A stretch of 12,509 bases of DNA from Mariprofundaceae bacterium (GTDB lineage: Bacteria > Pseudomonadota > Zetaproteobacteria > Mariprofundales > Mariprofundaceae): assembly GCA_030950975.1 (NCBI GenBank), contig JAUZQL010000018.1, positions 1 to 12,509 of the forward strand. Reading direction: 5' to 3'. The position numbers were made by a program, and so were the translations under genes. This document shows, piece after piece, positions 6,692 to 12,509 of the stretch. The notes under the pieces were generated by a model that had not been told where the DNA came from, searched no databases, and worked only from the letters and a program-made list of their open reading frames with translations. How positions within the stretch are numbered: position 1 is the stretch's first letter; every line of letters begins with the position of its first letter.

Positions 6692-7429
6692 TTATTCAAC
6701 GCTCTTTTTGGGGTGGTAAAACCACATTTGATATAAACTGACAGCCAGTTGAAAAGCAAAGGTAATACCAACCAAAGCACCTGAAGCAATCACAAGATAG
6801 GCAAAGCTTGGAAAAATTTTGGTGATATACCACGAGCTAATATCCAAGATGAGGAAAATAAAGGGCGCAATCATGATAAAGCGTTTCAACATAACGTTAA
6901 TTTCACATAAAATGAAAATACGTCCGACAAGAAATAACATGAAAGCAATACCCAATAAATGAATATGAGAAATCTTTATCAAAGTAGGGATACTTGCGCC
7001 CGTATCTGTTTTAGTTAAAGGAAGAACATGCTCATAATCATCAAAATGTGGAATACCACTAATACCACTTGCAGCGGAATGACACATAACACAATTTTCT
7101 TTCATAATGGGGTGAATCTTGGCTTCAAATTCTGCTTTACTTGCGCCATGTTCAAGCCAGTCAAGTATCGTTTTCTTGGCAGCTAAATTAGGGAGGTTGA
7201 CTTCCATAGGTCCATTGATGGCGGTGGCAAGTCTGGATTGACTCTCCTTACCATGATATGAGATAATGACATCTTTAACTGACAAACCTTCTTCTCCATC
7301 GTAACCTTGATGGGTCATATATATATTGGCTAAGGCAAAAAGATAGCCAAAACCAATGGTCAGTAAAAACATGGTGTCTAGTAGTTTTTCACTGACAGAT
7401 GCATCAGAAAAACGTCGAAAATGTAACAT
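6692..7429 (-). CDS. Four-TM membrane protein with one periplasmic c-type heme site
   Basis: This 245-residue protein has a short cytoplasmic N-terminus, one membrane segment (about 16-37), an extracytoplasmic domain of about 115 residues, and three more segments (about 155-175, 184-203, 207-233). The soluble domain carries one heme site, C113-x2-C116-H117, followed by GIPHFDDYEHV. H155 and H157 (SHIHLLG) sit where TM2 begins and could bind a second cofactor. TM3 contains ILDISSWYITK and the protein ends near QMWFY. I recall similar poorly described proteobacterial proteins, some with misleading annotations, but cannot verify this here. It is likely an inner-membrane electron carrier that hands electrons to or from the two soluble cytochromes downstream. 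The start at 7429 has AGGAG at 7436-7440 and begins at MLHFRRF; a longer reading from a TTG at 7528 has no ribosome site and overlaps palindromes. Confidence 0.85.
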   Translation of the reverse strand: MLHFRRFSDASVSEKLLDTMFLLTIGFGYLFALANIYMTHQGYDGEEGLSVKDVIISYHGKESQSRLATAINGPMEVNLPNLAAKKTILDWLEHGASKAEFEAKIHPIMKENCVMCHSAASGISGIPHFDDYEHVLPLTKTDTGASIPTLIKISHIHLLGIAFMLFLVGRIFILCEINVMLKRFIMIAPFIFLILDISSWYITKIFPSFAYLVIASGALVGITFAFQLAVSLYQMWFYHPKKSVE

Positions 7430-7470
7430 GAGGAACTCCTCTGTATTTGAATGGAACGGCAGGCTAGAAC

Positions 7471-7485
7471 CGCTTTTTGAAAGCG
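7471..7485. repeat. Inverted repeat in leader of the cytochrome operon
   Basis: CGCTTT (7471-7476) and AAAGCG (7480-7485) form a perfect 6-base stem with a 3-base loop, 42 bases upstream of the start of the membrane cytochrome gene. It could be a leader hairpin of the minus-strand mRNA or half of a regulatory site. Confidence 0.35.
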
Positions 7486-7521
7486 CAACCCATTTAAACT
7501 TGACAAAAATAACTAGGTATT

Positions 7522-7544
7522 TAACCAAGTTTTAGGCTTGGTTA
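7522..7544. promoter_or_regulatory. Perfect palindromic site in divergent intergenic region
   Basis: TAACCAAG (7522-7529) and CTTGGTTA (7537-7544) are perfect 8-base arms separated by 7 bases. The site lies inside the 194-base gap between the minus-strand cytochrome operon (start 7429) and the plus-strand elyC-like gene (start 7624). That is the usual place for an operator controlling one or both directions. No T-run follows on either strand, and no gene ends here, so a terminator is unlikely. I could not place convincing -35/-10 boxes around it. Calling it an operator is inference. Confidence 0.4.
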
Positions 7545-7623
7545 CTAAAATAAAGAAGCTTATTTCATAGCGCTTCATTTGTATGACATACTTGGGGCAT
7601 GAAGAATTAAAAGAGGGGCTGCT

Positions 7624-8388
7624 TTGTTACTTATATCTAAAATGTTATCGCAACTAGTGTTACCACCCGGTGGGTTGATTTTACTGATTGCCTTTGGCGC
7701 TTTGTTTTTTAAACGAATCTGGGGAAAAGCGACTCTCTGTTTGGCACTTCTATTATTTTGGGGTTTATCAACAGAGCCTGTAAGGGATATGCTCATCAAG
7801 CCTTTAGAGTTTCAATATCCAACATTTCATGCACACCACTTAGATAAAAAACGAACGGTCATTGTCTTGCTCGGAGGTGGTGTCTATGAAAATGCACCCG
7901 AATATGCGGGGCAAGATTATTTACATAGCTTTGCCATCATGCGTACCTTGTATGCTGCACAACTTGCCAAACAAACAGGCTTGGATGTGTATGCGACAGG
8001 AGGTAAACCATTGAACCCTGATCAAGATGCTGAAGGCGATGTGATGAAAAAGTTTTTGTTGCAGCAAGGTTTACATTCACAGCATGTTTTTTCAGAATAT
8101 CTTGCCAATAATACATGGCAAAATGCTGTTTTAATTCAAATGATGTTGAAACATAAAGGCATATCCACGGTGGTATTGGTAACATCAGCATGGCATATGC
8201 CACGTTCGGTGGCATGTTTTAAAGCGCAGGGTTTGAATGTAATTTCCGCACCGACGGATTATTTAACAAAAATGAGCCCTTATGATATACGAAGCTACCT
8301 TCCCAGTGCGCATGCTTTTTATGATTCAAATCGTGCACTGCATGAATATTTAGGCTTGTTTTTTTATCGTTTGCGTTATGCGATGTAA
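7624..8388 (+). CDS. elyC: ElyC/YdcF-like DUF218 envelope protein, TTG start
   Basis: DUF218 proteins such as E. coli ElyC (YcbC) are inner-membrane proteins with an extracytoplasmic domain; ElyC loss in E. coli harms peptidoglycan synthesis at low temperature and affects envelope lipid carrier use. The 254-residue product has two N-terminal membrane segments (about 12-29 and 35-50) followed by a Rossmann-like DUF218 domain. Family motifs are VLLGGGVYEN (about 81-90), VYATGGKP, EYLANNTWQNA (about 158-168) and LVTSAWHMPRS (about 185-195). The TTG at 7624 is preferred over the ATG at 7642 because GAGGGG (7613-7618) lies five bases before it, and because MLLISKMLSQLVLPPGGL matches the N-terminus of ElyC. 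It is 94 bases upstream of sucA on the same strand and may share transcripts with it, though the gap leaves room for a separate promoter. ElyC orthology is likely but not certain against other DUF218 members. Confidence 0.85.
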   Translation: MLLISKMLSQLVLPPGGLILLIAFGALFFKRIWGKATLCLALLLFWGLSTEPVRDMLIKPLEFQYPTFHAHHLDKKRTVIVLLGGGVYENAPEYAGQDYLHSFAIMRTLYAAQLAKQTGLDVYATGGKPLNPDQDAEGDVMKKFLLQQGLHSQHVFSEYLANNTWQNAVLIQMMLKHKGISTVVLVTSAWHMPRSVACFKAQGLNVISAPTDYLTKMSPYDIRSYLPSAHAFYDSNRALHEYLGLFFYRLRYAM

Positions 8389-8482
8389 GCAGATTCATGA
8401 TGATGTCGTCATAAGGCATGTGGATTGCTTGACTACTTTTGAATTGATGACTGTGAAGGAATGATGAAATAAGGGGGGTAAT

Positions 8483-11293
8483 ATGGCTCAAACATTGGAT
8501 GACTGCTTGGTGGCTGGAGGTGCTTGGTTAGAAAATATGTATGAACAATGGCAAACATCTCCCACATCTGTTTCAGAGGAATGGCAACGTTTCTTTGAAC
8601 ATGAAACATCGGGTGCGGATGTCGGTTCAGGTCATCAAGCCAAATTACACATATTGTCTCAGCACTCTCGCCTTCAACAAGCTCGTCAATCGGTACAAAT
8701 AACAGGTGATAATGCAGTGGAATATCCTTCGCGCGCAATCTATTTGATTCATGCGTGGCGAGTGTATGGACACCGTCAAGCTCAACTCGATCCCCTACAA
8801 ATTCATGCTCATACCAATATCGCCGAATTGGAATTAAGTTATTACGGTTTGTCTGAAGCGGATTTAGACGTTGAATTTCCAACAGGTGATATGTCTGGGC
8901 CTGATCGCTTGCCATTAAGAGATATTGTAAAACGGCTCCAACAAGCATATTCAGGACATATTGGCCCTGAAGTGATGCATATTTCAAATTCGGCGAAAAA
9001 GCATTGGTTATTTGAGCGATTGGAATGTTTGTATGATAAAAAAGCCTATCAAGAAGAAGATAAACATCGTATTTTTAAACATGTCATGCATGCCGATGCC
9101 TTTGAACATTATTTACACACGCGTTATATGGGACAAAAACGGTTTTCATTGGAAGGCGGTGAAAGCCTAATTCCGATGTTGGATCGCCTGATTCAAAGTA
9201 GCGGTAAGACGGGTGTTAAAGAAATTATTTTGGGGATGGCACATCGTGGTCGTTTGAATGTACTCGCCAATGTTCTGGGTAAATCACTGACCGATATTTT
9301 CTCTGAATTTGAAGGCACACAGTTGCAAGATGATGTGCATGGTTCAGGGGATGTGAAATATCATTTGGGTTTTTCTTCTGATATTGAAACAGAAGGTGGG
9401 GTGGTGCATCTATCACTAGGCTTTAACCCATCGCATTTAGAAATTATCACACCTGTGGTCTTGGGCAGTGTGCGAGCGCGTCAATGTCGCCGTAAAGATA
9501 AAGCACGCCGTCAGGTGTTGGGTGTCTTGGTGCATGGTGATGCTGCTTTTGCAGGACAAGGTGTGGTGGCAGAATCTCTAAACTTAGGTGAATTAAATGG
9601 CTTTCGAACAGGTGGAACGATTCATATTGTAGTCAATAATCAAATTGGCTTTACCACCAATCCTTTTGATTCTCGTTCAACTTTATATTGCACTGATATT
9701 GCTAAAATGGTGCAAGCACCGATTTTACATGTGAATGGTGATGATCCTGAAGCGTGTTGTTTGGTGATGGATTTGGCGATGGAATACCGCAATCATTTTC
9801 GTAGTGATGTGGTGATTGATTTGGTCTGTTTTCGTCGTCATGGTCATAATGAAGCAGATGCACCTGAAGTGACTCAACCGATTATGTATCAACATATTTC
9901 TGAACATCCCACGCTTGAACAAATGTATCGCCAAAAGCTCATCGATGAAGGCATGTTAAGCGCTCAAAAAGCCGATGATATGAAGAAGGAATACATTCAA
10001 TGTTTGGATAAGTTTCGTAAAGAAGGTGTGAGTGAACCTCATGATGTGAATAGTTTACATGGGCGTTGGGAAGCTTATGTCCACGAGGGTGCGGATGAAC
10101 CTGTTACGGCTGTGAATGCAAGTTTACTTGAAGATTTGAGTGTGCGTGCGCATGCGACACCTGATGATATTAACATGAGTCCTAGAGTGGAGAAAATTTA
10201 TCAAAAACGCATCGAAATGATGCAAGGGAAAACCTTGGCAGACTGGGGCTGTGGTGAAGTGATGGCGTATGCCACATTACTACATGAGGGTGGTTGGATT
10301 CGCTTATCAGGCGAAGATTCAGGGCGTGGTACTTTTTTTCATCGCCATGCAATCGTTTACGATGCAAAAACAGGCAAGAGTTTTGTACCACTGAAGCAAG
10401 TTGAGAACGGTAATATGAGCCATTTCATGGTGGTTGATAGCATGTTATCAGAACTGGCTGTGATGGGTTTTGAATATGGTTATTCGGTGGCTGAGCCGCG
10501 TGCATTGGTGATTTGGGAAGCACAATATGGTGATTTTGCCAATGGTGCCCAAGTCGTGATTGATCAATTTATTGCTGCGGGTGAATCCAAGTGGAATCGC
10601 ATGTCGGGTTTGGTTTTATGGTTACCGCATGGTTATGAGGGGCAAGGTGCAGAACATTCTTCCGCACGTTTGGAACGTTTTTTACAATTATGTGCAGAAG
10701 ATAATATGCAAGTGGTTTGCCCGACCACACCCGCACAGATGTTTCATTTATTACGTCGCCAGTCGAAAATTGCTTCGCGCAAACCATTGGTGATGATGAC
10801 TCCTAAAAGTATGTTGCGACTCAAAGCATCCTATTCAGCCTTAGAAGCATTTACTTCAGGACATTTTCAGCCAGTGATTGGTGAACATGATACAAGCATC
10901 GAAACATTACAGTGTAAGCGGATTATGTTGTGTTCTGGAAAAGTCTATTATGATTTATTGGCAGAGCGCGAACGTTTAGGAAATCCACAGATTGCGATTA
11001 TTCGTGTGGAACGTTTGTATCCCTTTCCTAAAGTATTGTTAAAACGTTTATTATCAACCTATACACAAACGGATGAAGTCTTTTGGGTGCAAGAAGAACC
11101 TGAAAATCAAGGCGCTTGGATGCAAATCAATAGTCAGATTCGTCGCATATTGTTGTCGAATCAGAAAATTTATGCTGTCGCTAGACCTGCATTGGCAGCA
11201 CCTGCGGTTGGCTCGAAGCTCAGACACACTGCTGAATTACAAAAAATATTGGAACAAGCTTTTTCACCTGTATCCGATGATTTGATGATTTAA
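8483..11293 (+). CDS. sucA: 2-oxoglutarate dehydrogenase E1 component
   Basis: SucA is the thiamine-diphosphate E1 of the 2-oxoglutarate dehydrogenase complex of the TCA cycle; it decarboxylates 2-oxoglutarate and succinylates the lipoyl group of SucB. At 936 residues it is full length (E. coli 933). The N-terminal docking segment (LVAGGAWLENMYEQW with EEWQRFFE) is present. Active-site signatures follow in order: GMAHRGRLNVLANVLGK with H254, LGFNPSHLE with H318, the cofactor motif GDAAFAGQG with D353, VVNNQIGFTT, FRRHGHNEADAPEVTQP, SGRGTFFHRHA, EAQYGDFANGAQVVIDQF and LPHGYEGQGAEHSSARLERF. The ATG at 8483 has a strong AGGGGGG site at 8472-8478. sucB follows after 42 bases, as in the sucAB operon of many proteobacteria. 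No key residue appears to be missing. Confidence 0.98.
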   Translation: MAQTLDDCLVAGGAWLENMYEQWQTSPTSVSEEWQRFFEHETSGADVGSGHQAKLHILSQHSRLQQARQSVQITGDNAVEYPSRAIYLIHAWRVYGHRQAQLDPLQIHAHTNIAELELSYYGLSEADLDVEFPTGDMSGPDRLPLRDIVKRLQQAYSGHIGPEVMHISNSAKKHWLFERLECLYDKKAYQEEDKHRIFKHVMHADAFEHYLHTRYMGQKRFSLEGGESLIPMLDRLIQSSGKTGVKEIILGMAHRGRLNVLANVLGKSLTDIFSEFEGTQLQDDVHGSGDVKYHLGFSSDIETEGGVVHLSLGFNPSHLEIITPVVLGSVRARQCRRKDKARRQVLGVLVHGDAAFAGQGVVAESLNLGELNGFRTGGTIHIVVNNQIGFTTNPFDSRSTLYCTDIAKMVQAPILHVNGDDPEACCLVMDLAMEYRNHFRSDVVIDLVCFRRHGHNEADAPEVTQPIMYQHISEHPTLEQMYRQKLIDEGMLSAQKADDMKKEYIQCLDKFRKEGVSEPHDVNSLHGRWEAYVHEGADEPVTAVNASLLEDLSVRAHATPDDINMSPRVEKIYQKRIEMMQGKTLADWGCGEVMAYATLLHEGGWIRLSGEDSGRGTFFHRHAIVYDAKTGKSFVPLKQVENGNMSHFMVVDSMLSELAVMGFEYGYSVAEPRALVIWEAQYGDFANGAQVVIDQFIAAGESKWNRMSGLVLWLPHGYEGQGAEHSSARLERFLQLCAEDNMQVVCPTTPAQMFHLLRRQSKIASRKPLVMMTPKSMLRLKASYSALEAFTSGHFQPVIGEHDTSIETLQCKRIMLCSGKVYYDLLAERERLGNPQIAIIRVERLYPFPKVLLKRLLSTYTQTDEVFWVQEEPENQGAWMQINSQIRRILLSNQKIYAVARPALAAPAVGSKLRHTAELQKILEQAFSPVSDDLMI

Positions 11294-11335
11294 ACAGCGA
11301 AACAATGAATAAATTAAACGAACTAGGGGTGATGT

Positions 11336-12469
11336 ATGGATATTGAAATTAAAGTACCAAGTTTGGGCGAATCTGAAAATGAAGCCACCTTGATTGCATG
11401 GCTAAAGAAAGAAGGTGAAGCCGTTGAAGTTGATGATGTGATTGCTGAAATTGAAAGTGATAAAATTACTATGGAAATCACTGCATTTGAGTCGGGTGTA
11501 TTGAAATCAGTTTATAAAGAGGAAGATAGTATTGTCACACCGGGAGAGGTGATTGCAATTTTAGATACGTCAGCCAGTGGTGTGATTGATAAAGCATCGG
11601 AAGCTGCTGAAACGGTAGTGGCAGTGAAAGCCAAAGCGATGCCTGAGTTGGCACAACAAAAAGCTGAATTGGTGGTTGAAAATCTACAACAAGAGGCGCT
11701 TTCAAGTGATAAAAAAGATATCCCCATCGAAGATTTAAACACGAATAACACGGAACTTAGCACGGATGCACGTCAAGAAGAACGTTTGCCCATGTCTCGC
11801 TTGCGAAAACGTATGGCAAAACGCTTAAAAGCATCTCAAAACACCGCAGCCATGTTGACGACGTTTAACGAAGTGAATATGCAAACTGTCATGGATTTGC
11901 GTACACAACATAAAGATGCCTTTGCACAAAAACACGGTGTAAAACTTGGATTCATGTCATTTTTTGTCAAAGCATGTGCATATGCAGCACGTCAATACCC
12001 TGCTATCAATGCTTATATTGATGGGGAAGACATTGTGTATCATAATTATATGGATGTGGGTGTGGCTGTTTCTACAGACAAAGGTTTACTTGTGCCTGTC
12101 CTTCGTGATGCGGGTTTGATGAGTTATGCTGATATTGAAAAAGGTATTGTTGATTTGGCAAGTAAGGCGCGTGATGGCGGCTTGATGCCAGATGATTTAA
12201 AAGGCGGAACATTTTCCATCACCAATGGTGGTGTATTTGGTTCAATGCTTTCAACACCAATCTTAAACGCACCACAATCGGCGATTTTGGGTATGCATGC
12301 GATTCAAAAACGTGTGGTGGTGGAACATGATCAAATGGTTATTCGCCCGATGATGTATTTGGCATTGTCTTATGATCATCGTTTGATTGACGGTAAAGAA
12401 GCGGTGAGTTTTTTGGTCGCTGTGAAATCATATTTGGAACAGCCAGGGATATTGATGTTGGATATTTGA
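11336..12469 (+). CDS. sucB: 2-oxoglutarate dehydrogenase E2 (dihydrolipoyl succinyltransferase), no clear E3-binding domain
   Basis: SucB forms the E2 core, carrying the succinyl group on its lipoyl arm and passing it to CoA. The 377-residue protein has a lipoyl domain (about 1-78, lipoyl lysine K43 in ESDKITME), a linker, and the catalytic domain from about residue 148 (RLPMSRLRKRMAKRLK). Also seen are TTFNEVNM, KLGFMSFFVKA, YHNYMDVGVAVSTDKGLLVP, FSITNGGVFGSMLSTPI and the catalytic LSYDHRLIDG with H348 and D352. The catalytic part is very close to E. coli SucB. The linker of about 70 residues (E. coli about 95) shows no recognisable peripheral subunit-binding domain: there is no SPAxRxL or GTGxGGRxTxEDV. 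The frame is unbroken, so this is not an obvious indel. The start has AGGGG (11325-11329) upstream. It is cotranscribed with sucA; an lpd gene for E3 may lie past the window end. Confidence 0.95.
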   Translation: MDIEIKVPSLGESENEATLIAWLKKEGEAVEVDDVIAEIESDKITMEITAFESGVLKSVYKEEDSIVTPGEVIAILDTSASGVIDKASEAAETVVAVKAKAMPELAQQKAELVVENLQQEALSSDKKDIPIEDLNTNNTELSTDARQEERLPMSRLRKRMAKRLKASQNTAAMLTTFNEVNMQTVMDLRTQHKDAFAQKHGVKLGFMSFFVKACAYAARQYPAINAYIDGEDIVYHNYMDVGVAVSTDKGLLVPVLRDAGLMSYADIEKGIVDLASKARDGGLMPDDLKGGTFSITNGGVFGSMLSTPILNAPQSAILGMHAIQKRVVVEHDQMVIRPMMYLALSYDHRLIDGKEAVSFLVAVKSYLEQPGILMLDI

Positions 12470-12509
12470 TGCCATAAGCTGACAAATAACGCCTTGTATT
12501 TTTTGTAGG

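Noticed and set aside
7430..7528. N-terminal extension of the membrane cytochrome gene from a TTG at 7528
   Set aside because: It has no ribosome site, lies across both inverted repeats, and adds a polar leader before a clear start with AGGAG at 7429.
7500..7528. TTGACA as a -35 box for the elyC-like gene
   Set aside because: No acceptable -10 box is found 16-18 bases downstream; the sequence there runs into the palindrome arm AACCAA.
8389..8482. Possible promoter (TTGACT) and weak stem ATGATGATGTCGTCAT between the elyC-like gene and sucA
   Set aside because: The -10 match at the right distance is poor and the stem needs G-U pairs, so neither is reliable by eye.
8433..8987. 184-codon open frame on the minus strand over the start of sucA
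   Set aside because: It is antisense to conserved SucA sequence, without family resemblance or a ribosome site worth noting.
12470..12509. Start of an lpd gene after sucB
   Set aside because: Only 40 bases remain, with no start codon behind a ribosome site; the E3 gene cannot be claimed from this window.

Overview
The window looks like a chromosomal stretch of a Gram-negative proteobacterium. It is AT-rich by eye, densely coded and built of conserved single-copy genes. The evidence is a FimV-type inner-membrane protein with a LysM domain, a YajQ, an ElyC-type envelope protein, several exported c-type cytochromes, and ValS, SucA and SucB proteins that resemble gammaproteobacterial ones. Three cytochrome genes in a row suggest respiration on a low-potential or inorganic electron donor, possibly in a lithotroph such as a Zetaproteobacterium or a related group. 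That is a guess, and the sequence does not fix the genus. I see no mobile elements, CRISPR arrays, tRNA or rRNA genes.

Layout. (1) Positions 2-2293, plus strand: valS lacking its 5' end. (2) 2352-5317, plus strand: a tight group of fimV-like, a two-TM zinc-ribbon protein and yajQ. The first pair overlaps by ATGA and the second pair is nearly contiguous, so they are probably one operon. A bidirectional terminator at 5363-5400 closes it. (3) 7429-5445, minus strand, convergent with yajQ: three c-type cytochrome genes in transcription order. They encode a four-TM protein with one heme site, a small basic monoheme cytochrome and a three-heme periplasmic cytochrome. (4) 7430-7623: a divergent intergenic region with two perfect inverted repeats. 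(5) 7624-8388, plus strand: an elyC/ydcF-like gene starting at TTG. (6) 8483-12469, plus strand: sucA and sucB, the E1 and E2 of 2-oxoglutarate dehydrogenase. The window ends 40 bases after sucB, before any E3 (lpd) gene could be seen.

How the genes work together. SucA and SucB form the core of one TCA-cycle complex. The cytochrome operon would pass electrons from a membrane-anchored heme protein through a small soluble carrier and a three-heme relay. FimV and YajQ are each tied elsewhere to polar organisation and to c-di-GMP signalling, and here they flank an unknown membrane zinc-ribbon protein.

The points most worth a second look are the SucB without a recognisable E3/E1-binding domain, the third heme domain without its methionine ligand, the poorly characterised membrane cytochrome with its operon, the FimV-like protein ending in an acidic tail without the usual C-terminal domain, and the inverted repeats at operon boundaries.
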